Positions 6,327 to 13,053 of a stretch of DNA of 13,128 bases are shown here, piece after piece; position 1 is the stretch's first letter; every line of letters starts with the position of its first letter. The notes beneath the pieces were generated by a model that was given only the letters and a program-made list of their open reading frames with translations, was not told where the DNA came from and ran no database searches. The stretch lies in assembly GCF_036565765.1 (NCBI RefSeq), contig NZ_DATCXP010000025.1; one strand, 5' to 3'. The stretch comes from Terrimesophilobacter sp036565765. Lineage in GTDB: Bacteria > Actinomycetota > Actinomycetes > Actinomycetales > Microbacteriaceae. The position numbers and the translations under genes are program-made.

Positions 6327-6644
6327 ATGAGCACTCAATCGTCCAGCATCGTCTCGGAACTCGTCACCCTGTGGACCACGCCGCCGGACGTTGCTCTGTC
6401 ACCTCCTCTCCGCGAAGAGCTCCACATCAAGGCTCTCCCCGATGGCAAGTGGTGGGTGCGAGACCGACGAGTCCCCGTCGACGACTTGAGTGGACTTCTC
6501 GGATTCATCGAGAAGATAGAGAACGAGGACACCTACTTCGAGGTGATGACCCTCCGCCGGGGTTTCGAGTGGTCTTCGTTCGGCTCGTTCCAGGAAGCGG
6601 TTCAGGAGTTCCTCGAACCAGCTCCTGAGGCGATCGCCTATTGA
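6327..6644 (+). CDS. Hypothetical protein, 105 aa
   Basis: I do not recognise this family. The protein is soluble, acidic and has a compact domain look: an N-terminal helix (SSSIVSELVTLWTTPPDVAL), a middle with HIKALPDGKWWVRDRRVPVDDL that resembles beta strands, and an acidic C-terminus (SFQEAVQEFLEPAPEAIAY). There are no cysteines, membrane segments or signal peptide. I chose the ATG at 6327 because AAGGGGA precedes it at normal distance; the in-frame ATG at 6312 lies upstream of that site. It follows the second GAF-ANTAR gene by 73 bases and carries the shared upstream element A, so it is probably regulated together with the 58-aa membrane peptide. A role in the stress response guarded by the ANTAR proteins is inference. 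Confidence 0.75.
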   Translation: MSTQSSSIVSELVTLWTTPPDVALSPPLREELHIKALPDGKWWVRDRRVPVDDLSGLLGFIEKIENEDTYFEVMTLRRGFEWSSFGSFQEAVQEFLEPAPEAIAY

Positions 6645-6692
6645 ATGCTGAGAGAAAGGTCACTCTCGGTGTAGACTGTGCACCAAGTACAT

Positions 6693-6713
6693 GTTGCCCC
6701 AGTCCCTGGTAGC
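6693..6713 (+). promoter_or_regulatory. Shared upstream element, copy B
   Basis: GTTG then CCCCAGTCCCTGGTAGC, identical over 17 bases to copy A. It ends 27 bases before the ATG of the 58-aa membrane peptide; copy A ends 28 bases before its gene. Near-equal spacing to both starts favours a promoter or operator over chance repetition. Confidence 0.55.
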
Positions 6714-6740
6714 TCCTGTTTCAGCTATTTCGAGGGACAC

Positions 6741-6917
6741 ATGAACATGAATTCACTTCTCGTCGTCGTCGCCATCATCGCCGTCATCCTGCTCTTCGTG
6801 GGGGGCTTCGCTCAGACCGTCCAGTGGCTTCTCTGGGTCGGGATCATACTGCTCATCGTCGCGGTCATCGTGTGGCTCCTGCGCTTCATCAGCGGTCGCC
6901 GCAACACGTCGGTCTGA
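6741..6917 (+). CDS. Small two-helix membrane protein, 58 aa
   Basis: A short hydrophobic protein with two predicted membrane helices, about residues 5-24 (LLVVVAIIAVILLFVGGFAQ) and 29-47 (LLWVGIILLIVAVIVWLLR), joined by a short turn, and a basic C-terminus (RFISGRRNTSV) that should face the cytoplasm. Both ATG 6741 and ATG 6747 are possible; GAGGGA at about 6732-6737 fits either, and the second would give 56 residues. Such small hydrophobic proteins are often stress-induced in actinobacteria, but no specific function can be assigned. It follows element B and probably belongs with the 105-aa gene in one regulated group. Confidence 0.75.
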   Translation: MNMNSLLVVVAIIAVILLFVGGFAQTVQWLLWVGIILLIVAVIVWLLRFISGRRNTSV

Positions 6918-6929
6918 GGGGCTGCGCTC

Positions 6930-7070
6930 ATGACCGACGCAGCGATACCGGACGCCCAACTGCCGGTGACCGCCGCAGTAGCGGTGGGATCAGCGGTCAT
7001 GGATCCAACGCCAACTCAGCCCATCGACATGAGGTCGTTGATCCATCTACCGGGAGCACCGGAACACTAG
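6930..7070 (+). CDS. Possible 46-aa peptide
   Basis: An ATG at 6930 opens a 46-codon frame ending TAG at 7068-7070. GAGGGG, overlapping the stop of the membrane peptide gene, lies eight bases before this ATG, which is a good ribosome binding site. The peptide is alanine, proline and valine rich (MTDAAIPDAQLPVTAAVAVG at the start) with no recognisable domain. Its stop overlaps the ribosome binding site of the next gene, which fits a tight operon. Against it, element C lies inside this frame and the composition is bland, so it may be noncoding leader. Confidence 0.4.
   Translation: MTDAAIPDAQLPVTAAVAVGSAVMDPTPTQPIDMRSLIHLPGAPEH
7037..7057 (+). promoter_or_regulatory. Related upstream element, copy C
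   Basis: GTTG, eleven bases (ATCCATCTACC), then GGGAGC, followed by ACCGG as in copy A (AGCACCGG is shared). GTCGTT precedes in both A and C without a gap in the alignment. It ends 22 bases before the 63-aa gene. The match is partial, so it is less certain than A and B. Confidence 0.35.
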
Positions 7071-7079
7071 GGAGTCGCA

Positions 7080-7271
7080 ATGCCTGCACTACCCGCTGTA
7101 CGAGAGCCCGAACGCTCCGACGACAAGTCCCAGCCTCCAGCAGCAGCAGACGGACCCACCGAGGAGTACCTGTCGGACGAACTGGACGGCGTGATCCGGC
7201 GTTGGCTCCGGGCCGCGATCCCCGTAGTCGGACGCGCCTACAAACCGAGAATGCGCACGCCCAACTGGTAG
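7080..7271 (+). CDS. Hypothetical protein, 63 aa
   Basis: A small protein of unknown function. The first half is proline- and acid-rich and probably disordered (REPERSDDKSQPPAAADGPT). The second half could be an amphipathic helix, DELDGVIRRWLRAAIPVVGR, followed by a basic end (AYKPRMRTPNW). The ATG at 7080 has AGGGAG five bases upstream. It is the last plus-strand gene before a strong hairpin at 7300-7325, consistent with a real transcript ending there. I recognise no family. Confidence 0.6.
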   Translation: MPALPAVREPERSDDKSQPPAAADGPTEEYLSDELDGVIRRWLRAAIPVVGRAYKPRMRTPNW

Positions 7272-7299
7272 GCCGGCCGGTTACCGAGGTCCAGGACGC

Positions 7300-7325
7300 A
7301 GCGAAGGCGCGAAAGCGCCTTCGCT
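7300..7325. terminator. Bidirectional terminator-type hairpin
   Basis: An 11-bp perfect stem (AGCGAAGGCGC / GCGCCTTCGCT) closes a GAAA tetraloop when read on the plus strand. It lies 28 bases after the 63-aa gene and directly after the TAG of the minus-strand 101-aa gene, so it sits exactly between two convergent transcripts. There is no long T-tract on either side, as is common in high-GC actinobacteria, so efficiency is uncertain. Confidence 0.75.
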
Positions 7326-7631
7326 CTAAGCGTCAGAGCGCCAGTGCGGTGGCTTGTCCGCCCTGAGACGATCGTCGTTCTCCGTGGGGGCGTGCCGCCG
7401 CGGCTCCGGCGCGGGCGTCGGGTCGGAACCCGGCACCGCTTCCGTCGTCACTCGCCGGTGGCGCCTCCCCGTGCGTTCCCCCGGAACAGTCCCTTCCGCC
7501 TCTTCTTCGGATGCTGGGAGTTCCGTACTGCCGGTCACGGTGTTGCCGGCCACGATGCTGTCGGCCTCGGTACTGTCAGCAGCCTGCGCCGACTCCTCCG
7601 GCGGGCCTTCCGCCACATGCTTCCCGATCAT
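7326..7631 (-). CDS. Hypothetical low-complexity protein, 101 aa
   Basis: The ATG lies six bases after the stop of the 1253-aa helicase-like gene on the same strand, and the stop abuts the terminator hairpin, so it looks like the last gene of that operon. The protein is acidic in its first half (ESAQAADSTEADS; ASEEEAEG) and basic and proline-rich in its second (GRRHRRVTTE; PTPAPEPRRHAP), with no membrane segment or cysteine; it should be disordered. Third codon positions are GC-rich as in real genes here. The ribosome binding site is weak (CGAG), so translation may depend on coupling. No family is recognised. Confidence 0.55.
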   Translation of the reverse strand: MIGKHVAEGPPEESAQAADSTEADSIVAGNTVTGSTELPASEEEAEGTVPGERTGRRHRRVTTEAVPGSDPTPAPEPRRHAPTENDDRLRADKPPHWRSDA

Positions 7632-7637
7632 CTCGAG

Positions 7638-10600
7638 CTAGGTCCGTGCGCCGTTGACGATCGCGATCGGCTCCGTGATCGGCGCCTCGCTCACCCCGAG
7701 CATGCCGACGACCCGGTCGGCCACTGCGGACGGGTCGCTGAACAGCTCGAACGCGTACACCCGAAGGTAGTGCCAGCCGAGCCTGCGCAGCAGTTCCGGT
7801 CGAAGACGAAGCGACTCGCGCAGGCTGCTTCCGTGCAGTACCGTGTCGGTCTCGATCGTGAGGCACATGCCCTTGTGGGAGGTGACGAGTCCGAGCTTTC
7901 CGCGGTGGCCGAGCGCGACCCGCAGGCCGCGCGCCTCCAGGCGGCGGGCGAGGTCGACGAGCATCGGATCGCTGTCGTCGGGAACCGGTGCGGCGCTCGT
8001 GCGCGCCGTGACGTCGGTGAGCAGTTCTGCGAGCGCGATCGCGCCGTACTTCATGCGGTCCTCGTCGATGTCGGCCGCCTCGAAGCAGGTGACGATCACC
8101 ATGGCCCGGCGGGCGCGCGTCATGGCGACCGCGAGCATCCTCTCGCCGCCAGGATGCCCGAGGGCGCCGAAGTCCGACAGCACGCGGCCGTGCGGCGTGC
8201 GCCCGTAGCCGATCGAGAAGATGACCCGGTCGCGGCTCTCCGCGACGGACTGCTGGATCGTGGCGACCGTGAACGGCTCCGCGCGGTCTCCGAGGATGAA
8301 GTCGTGAAGCTCCGGCCGCGTCGCGAGCGCTGACAGGACGGCGCGCTGCACCCGAACGGCGTGCCGCGGACTCGCCGTGATGACCATGAGCGACTCGTGG
8401 GGGCGTTGTGCCGCGTGCTCGAGGACGAGCTCGACGACGCGATCCACCTCGGCGTCGACACTCTCGACGGCGCCGGACACCTCGTCCGGCATGCCCGTCC
8501 CGTTCTCGATGAGATCGATGCGGATGCTGCCGTGACCGAGAAAGCTCCCCGCCCACGGGATCGATTCGATCCTGCCGGAGTAGAAGCGGCGGTTCACCAG
8601 CTCGGCGAGATCCTCGCCGCCCGCCCGGTAGCTGCGCGTGAGGGTGAGCGTCGGCAGCAGGGTCCCGAGCCTCGCCAGTGCGGAGTCGGCGTGAAGCTCA
8701 TCGAGCTCTTGCGCGGTGTGCTCGAGCGCCTCTGCATCGCTCAGCGCGATCTGGAATTCGGATGGGGTCTGGGTGACCGGGTCGCCGAACGCGACGACCT
8801 GCTTCGCGCGACGGATCGCGCCGACGTTCTCGGCCAGGGTCGTCGCCCCGGCGTCGACGAGAAGAACCGTATCGAAGCGCAGGGTGTCGGTGATGCCGCT
8901 CACCTCGTACGGCGAGGCGAGCCAGACCGGCGCGACGATCCGCGAGAGGTGGGGGGCGGCCTCCTGCAGGTCGCGGGCGTCCATGCTGCCATGACGCAGC
9001 GCGCGCTTCAGTGCGGAAGCCTCATCCGGCCAGTCGATAAGACCGATGCTCCAATTCTCGGCCAGCTGCCAGGCGAGAAGCTGAGAACTGCCACCCGCAT
9101 GAGCCTCGTCCACGAGCCGGAAGTCGGCCTCGAGCCGGTCGAGAACGTTGGTGTTGGCACCGAGGAGCGCGCGATCGGACTCCAGCAGCGATTCGAGCGC
9201 CGACCGCCACCAGGCCAGCTCGAGCTCCGCCGCGACCTGGCCCTGCGGGACGTGCCGGGAGGCGAGGTCGGACAGCAGCGGGTCGAGATCCAGCTCGCGC
9301 AGGGTGGAGAGCAGAGCCGTGCGCTCCTGGAGGTTGTGCAGAGCGTCGGAGTCCTCCGCGAGACCGGCCATCTTCTTCACGAGCACGTGGATGGGCAGGT
9401 TCGCGAGCTGAGCGGTCGTGACCGTGAGCCCGAGCGGCTCGTCGAGGCTCGCGAGGTCCTGCATGACCTGCTGGTGCGCGACCTGCACGTCGGCGATGCC
9501 GACCGGCACCTCGGGACCGACCCCCTCGGAGACGAACCGCTGCCACAGGAAGCGCTGCTGCTGGATGCGGCGCAGCGCGGCATTGAGGTCGCTCACGTGG
9601 ACACCGGGGCGCAGGTACTCGCGGGCGAGGCGCCGCATCCGCCGCCGGTTCGCGCCGGACATGTGCTGGGACTCCTTGCGCGAGCTGGTCGCAGCGATGA
9701 GCTCGCTGAGCGATCGGTCGAACACTACGGGCAGGAACTTGTCGAGCGTGTCGCGGATGTCGGTCAGCAGCCGCAAGTACACCCCGAGCTCGGCGATCGA
9801 CTCGAACGGGCGCATCCTCGTGTTGTTGATGAGCTCATTCGCGCGCTGCAGCAGCCGGGGCAGTTCGGTGTGGTGAAGCTGCTTCGCGATGCCGTGGGCG
9901 CGGGTCGCCTGCTCCGTCGTCGAGAAGGTCGCGCCGTACCAGGCGGAGTCCCCCGGCCCGTACTTGAACTCGCCGAGCGAGGCGGCCTTCACCATGGTGG
10001 CAGCAGCGCGATCCCGCCCGCCCGACATGAGCTCGACGCTCACCCGCGACAGGCGCGCGGTCGTCGCCGGCGGGTTCGGCAGAAGCGCGAGCCGCGAGAG
10101 CTCTGTGAGGCAGTCGAGCACGGAGACGCCGAGTTCCGGATCCTTGCGCGCGATCGCGCCACGATAGTCGAGCAGCACCTTGCGCAGGCGAACGAGGGCC
10201 TCGTCGACCTCTCCGAGCTTCGGCGCCTTCGCCTTCTCGTTGCGGCCGATCGAACGGATCACGTCTCTCCGAAGCGTGCTGGGCGCGACGGCGAGTCCCG
10301 CGAGCCCGATGTCGCCGAGGCGCTGTGCGATGCCCTGGAGGGAGGAGCGGCGAGAGCTCACGACGAGAACACGCTTGTTCTGGGCGACGAGACAGCCGAT
10401 CGCGTTCACGATGGTCTGCGTCCCTCCGGTACCCGGCAGGGTTTTCACGACGACCGAGTTGCCCGCGGCGATCTGCGCGACGACGTTGTCCTGCTCCGCG
10501 TCGGCGTCGAGGAGCAGGGTGTCGGTCTCCGGGGTGCGCTGGTCGGGATGCTGCGGGTCGACCGGTGCGTAGCTCTCCCCGACCGCCCACTTCGCGCTCG

Positions 10601-11399
10601 GGTTGCCGGCGAGGGCATCGAGGATGGGGTGCTCGAGGACGGCAGCATCCGCGCGCATCGCCGTGGCGACATCCGCGAACGAGGAGACGACCAGGCGCGG
10701 CTGCACGTTGAACCAGTCGAGGTGGCGGGTGAGCCCGCGCAGGCGGTCGATGACCGGATTCGGCTTGAACGATCCGTCCTGCTCCGCGAGTGCGACGAAG
10801 CCCTGCGCGTCAAGCACGATGCGGAACTGCGACTCGAGGGCGGCCGCCAGGGCGGGGTTCAGGAAGGGCTCACCGCGCAGTCTCAGCTCGAAATCGCTTC
10901 CGTAGCGGCGGATGGCGAGGGGGCGAAGCAGGATCGGCGCACGGTGGTCGACCTCCTCGAACTGCCACTCGGCGATGCCGATACCGAGGTGCACGGAGTC
11001 GATGCCCCGCACGGTCGAGAGTTCCAGCGACTTGGCCGCGATCTCGCCGGCCGCGAGCTTGGCCGCGCGAAGCGCGAGGTCGTCGCGGATGAGGCTGGAG
11101 AGCAGCGTCGTCTTGCCGGTGATGAACTGAGCGAGCCCGCCGGGGTGCGTCGCGCCGAGCTCGATGCGCGTGGTCGGACCGTCGACGAAGTGCAGCAGCG
11201 GGGAGGTGCCGCCCACTGCGGCGAGCTGGGCGCGCCATCCGTTCCAGGTCGGCTCCGCCACGTTCACCGCCGAGTAGCTCGGGTCGCCGAGACTGAGCGC
11301 GTGCGGCGAGGTGACCTGGGTCTGCACGCGGGCAGGCTCGTGCTCGAACTCCGCTGGATCTTCCAGAAAGTCGTCGTCATGATTGCCGGCACGCCACAC
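7638..11399 (-). CDS. SF1 (UPF1/DNA2-like) helicase-type protein with C-terminal Vsr-like REase_MTES_1575 domain; degenerate ATPase motifs
   Basis: A 1253-residue protein. An N-terminal DUF4011-like region precedes an SF1 ATPase core, and residues about 1145-1240 form a Vsr-like nuclease domain. Recognisable helicase motifs: motif I at 322-328 reads PGTGGTQ, with glycine 326 where the Walker A lysine should be; motif II at 846-850 reads LLVDA, with alanine replacing the usual glutamate; motif III GDPVTQTP (872-879); motif IV SYRAGG (923-928); and motif VI VAMTRARR (1091-1098). A coiled helical insertion of about 500 residues separates I from II. The nuclease domain keeps IETD (D1185) and H1189 and the LRLRPELLRRLGW block of the family. 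It starts at GTG 11399 behind AAGGTGG. Related helicase-Vsr proteins include antiphage defence proteins (the Hhe type), but a DNA-repair or genome-maintenance role is equally possible. ATPase activity is doubtful. Confidence 0.88.
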   Translation of the reverse strand: MWRAGNHDDDFLEDPAEFEHEPARVQTQVTSPHALSLGDPSYSAVNVAEPTWNGWRAQLAAVGGTSPLLHFVDGPTTRIELGATHPGGLAQFITGKTTLLSSLIRDDLALRAAKLAAGEIAAKSLELSTVRGIDSVHLGIGIAEWQFEEVDHRAPILLRPLAIRRYGSDFELRLRGEPFLNPALAAALESQFRIVLDAQGFVALAEQDGSFKPNPVIDRLRGLTRHLDWFNVQPRLVVSSFADVATAMRADAAVLEHPILDALAGNPSAKWAVGESYAPVDPQHPDQRTPETDTLLLDADAEQDNVVAQIAAGNSVVVKTLPGTGGTQTIVNAIGCLVAQNKRVLVVSSRRSSLQGIAQRLGDIGLAGLAVAPSTLRRDVIRSIGRNEKAKAPKLGEVDEALVRLRKVLLDYRGAIARKDPELGVSVLDCLTELSRLALLPNPPATTARLSRVSVELMSGGRDRAAATMVKAASLGEFKYGPGDSAWYGATFSTTEQATRAHGIAKQLHHTELPRLLQRANELINNTRMRPFESIAELGVYLRLLTDIRDTLDKFLPVVFDRSLSELIAATSSRKESQHMSGANRRRMRRLAREYLRPGVHVSDLNAALRRIQQQRFLWQRFVSEGVGPEVPVGIADVQVAHQQVMQDLASLDEPLGLTVTTAQLANLPIHVLVKKMAGLAEDSDALHNLQERTALLSTLRELDLDPLLSDLASRHVPQGQVAAELELAWWRSALESLLESDRALLGANTNVLDRLEADFRLVDEAHAGGSSQLLAWQLAENWSIGLIDWPDEASALKRALRHGSMDARDLQEAAPHLSRIVAPVWLASPYEVSGITDTLRFDTVLLVDAGATTLAENVGAIRRAKQVVAFGDPVTQTPSEFQIALSDAEALEHTAQELDELHADSALARLGTLLPTLTLTRSYRAGGEDLAELVNRRFYSGRIESIPWAGSFLGHGSIRIDLIENGTGMPDEVSGAVESVDAEVDRVVELVLEHAAQRPHESLMVITASPRHAVRVQRAVLSALATRPELHDFILGDRAEPFTVATIQQSVAESRDRVIFSIGYGRTPHGRVLSDFGALGHPGGERMLAVAMTRARRAMVIVTCFEAADIDEDRMKYGAIALAELLTDVTARTSAAPVPDDSDPMLVDLARRLEARGLRVALGHRGKLGLVTSHKGMCLTIETDTVLHGSSLRESLRLRPELLRRLGWHYLRVYAFELFSDPSAVADRVVGMLGVSEAPITEPIAIVNGART

Positions 11400-11522
11400 G
11401 ATGCCACCTTAAGCGGGCGAGCCGTGAAAACCCGGGAGGCGGGGGGAGTTTCGCCGAGTCGTGCACGGGATCCGCGGTGCCGAAGCAGCAGGCGGGTGGC
11501 GCCTCCTCATCCGGGCCAGGGT

Positions 11523-11544
11523 TGTGGACAAGTAGTTTCCCACA
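11523..11544. promoter_or_regulatory. DnaA-box-like site with an opposed imperfect copy
   Basis: TGTGGACAA at 11523-11531 is, on the minus strand, TTGTCCACA, a form of the actinobacterial DnaA box. TTTCCCACA at 11536-11544 is an imperfect box on the plus strand, so the two face each other across four bases. A transcription-factor site is an alternative reading; an origin is unlikely, since dnaA, dnaN and a box cluster are absent. Confidence 0.4.
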
Positions 11545-11547
11545 GAT

Positions 11548-11562
11548 TAGTGATTTTCACTA
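11548..11562. promoter_or_regulatory. Perfect inverted repeat, candidate operator
   Basis: TAGTGA-TTT-TCACTA is a perfect 6-bp inverted repeat with a three-base centre, 33 bases before the HNH start. It is AT-rich in a GC-rich genome and is the size of a dimeric repressor site. The regulator is unknown. Confidence 0.4.
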
Positions 11563-11595
11563 GAGACATAAGTTCGAAGGTGTGAGAATAGTGGT

Positions 11596-13029
11596 ATGAA
11601 CGATCTGGCCTCGACCCTTCTGGACACCGCCGCCACGGTGGCCGGGTACGCCTCGTGCGCGGCCGATTTCCAGAAGCTATCCGATGCGGATGTTGTGGCG
11701 CTGACCCGGGCGATCGCCGACCACAAGCGGCAGCTGGGTGCCTTCGAGACGCACGCCGCGGCGGAGGTGGCGAGGCGTTCTCGCCGCGAGTTCGGCCACG
11801 GCGGCCTGGCGGCAAGGGAAGGATTCGCCTCCCCGGAGAAGTTGCTCGAGTCGGTCAGCAAGGTCACCGGCCGCGAGGCCGCACAACTGGTGTCACTGGG
11901 ACGCTCGCTGGATGATGCCACCGCGACGCAGGGGCTTCTGGATGCCGGAGTCATTGAGATCGCCGGCGAACCGCTCGCGCTCCCCTGGGACGCTCCGATC
12001 ACCGCTGCCGTCGCCTGCGGTGAACTCTCGGTCGAGTGCGCGGGAGCGCTGCGGCGCGGTCTTGGCCTGCCCACCGAACAATTCGGAATCGAGGTCCTGC
12101 GGGAACTCGCGATGCGACTCGTGGCCGAAACCGCCGATCTGAGCGCCGACCGCGCCTTCAGGGCGGCACGGCTGCAGCGTGACCTGATCGATGCCACCGG
12201 GGTGAAAGCCCGCCAGCAGGAGCTCTACGAGCGCGGCGGCTTCCGGCTGTACGCCAAAGCCAACGGCATGTACGGCTTCGCCGGAGAAGCCGACCCCGAA
12301 AGCGCCGCTGTGCTCTCCGCAGCCCTGGATCCCCTCACCAGTCCCCGCCGCGGCGGACCCCGCTTCGTGGACCCCGCCGACCGGGCCCGCGCCCAAGCCA
12401 TCCTCGACGACCCCAGAAGCACCGAACGGATCACGTTGGATGGCCTTGTGGAGCTCGTGAAGCTAGGCGCCGGGGTCGACCCGCAGAAGATGTACGGTCG
12501 CGTGCGACCGGTCGTGAAGATCATCGTCACCGAACAGGCCCTCCACACCGGGACCGGGTTCGGCATCCTCGAGTCGGACCAGACCCCGGTGAGCCAGGAG
12601 ACCGTCGACGCCGGCCTGTGCGCCGGCGACAGCCTGGAGGTCACCGTCACCGTCGACGGGATGCCCCTGAACGTCGGCCGCACCAAACGCCTTTACGACC
12701 AGAGACAGCGCGAAGCCCTCGCGGTACGCGATGGCGGATGCCTCTGGCCGGGCTGCAACAGGCCGCCCGCTATGACCGAAGCCCACCACACCAGGCAGTG
12801 GAAGCGCGACAACGGCAACACAGACCTCGACGACGGAGTTCTGCTCTGCCGTTTCCACCACATGCTCCTCCACAACAACCACTGGGAGATCGGGCGACAT
12901 CGGTTGAGCGACGGCAGCAACGACCTCTGGCTCACCCCACCGGCATCCGTCGACCCCGCTCAGACGCGACTGCGGCTGGAGAGCAAGAACCCCCTCCTGC
13001 GGCGAAGACCACGAGAGCGCACGGGCTAG
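11596..13029 (+). CDS. DUF222 / HNH endonuclease (13E12 repeat family)
   Basis: A 477-residue protein with a helical DUF222 domain over roughly residues 30-310 and a C-terminal HNH nuclease. The nuclease carries C382 and C387 (GGCLWPGC), H397-H398 (EAHH), the N of DNGNTDLDDG, and C418, H421-H422 and H426 (LLCRFHHMLLH): two zinc-binding cysteine pairs and the catalytic histidine, so it looks active. The family is multicopy in many actinobacteria and several members in M. tuberculosis are LexA-regulated; the cellular role is unresolved. The ATG at 11596 has no Shine-Dalgarno and follows AGAATA, suggesting a leaderless message. TTCGAA at 11572-11577 resembles half an SOS box, but the other half is missing. 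The ORF is intact, with no sign of frameshift. Confidence 0.93.
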   Translation: MNDLASTLLDTAATVAGYASCAADFQKLSDADVVALTRAIADHKRQLGAFETHAAAEVARRSRREFGHGGLAAREGFASPEKLLESVSKVTGREAAQLVSLGRSLDDATATQGLLDAGVIEIAGEPLALPWDAPITAAVACGELSVECAGALRRGLGLPTEQFGIEVLRELAMRLVAETADLSADRAFRAARLQRDLIDATGVKARQQELYERGGFRLYAKANGMYGFAGEADPESAAVLSAALDPLTSPRRGGPRFVDPADRARAQAILDDPRSTERITLDGLVELVKLGAGVDPQKMYGRVRPVVKIIVTEQALHTGTGFGILESDQTPVSQETVDAGLCAGDSLEVTVTVDGMPLNVGRTKRLYDQRQREALAVRDGGCLWPGCNRPPAMTEAHHTRQWKRDNGNTDLDDGVLLCRFHHMLLHNNHWEIGRHRLSDGSNDLWLTPPASVDPAQTRLRLESKNPLLRRRPRERTG

Positions 13030-13053
13030 AGCTCTGCCTCGTCGGGCCGAGAA

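Larger units (their letters stand above)
11400..11595. other. Divergent intergenic region between the helicase-like and HNH genes
   Basis: Almost 200 bases with no gene. The left half, next to the helicase-like gene, is very GC-rich; its ribosome binding site AAGGTGG is at about 11405-11411 on the minus strand. The right half is AT-richer and holds a DnaA-box-like pair and a palindrome, listed separately. AGAATA at 11585-11590, five bases before the HNH ATG, could be a -10 for a leaderless transcript. Confidence 0.5.

Noticed and set aside
6278..6713. Repeated elements A and B as ANTAR RNA targets
   Set aside because: ANTAR targets are two adjacent stem-loops with hexanucleotide loops bearing A1 and G4. 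These elements offer only one short stem with a three-base loop, and are single at each site.
11523..11544. Replication origin
   Set aside because: Only one good DnaA box is present and the neighbours are not dnaA, dnaN or other origin genes.
8361..11585. A 1074-codon open frame on the plus strand opposite the helicase-like gene
   Set aside because: It is an antisense shadow caused by GC-rich third positions. Its translation is low-complexity and charged, with no domain, whereas the minus strand has clear helicase and nuclease motifs.
11572..11588. LexA SOS box upstream of the HNH gene
   Set aside because: The left half TCGAA fits, but the right half should be GTTCGA and reads GAGAAT, so it is not a convincing site.
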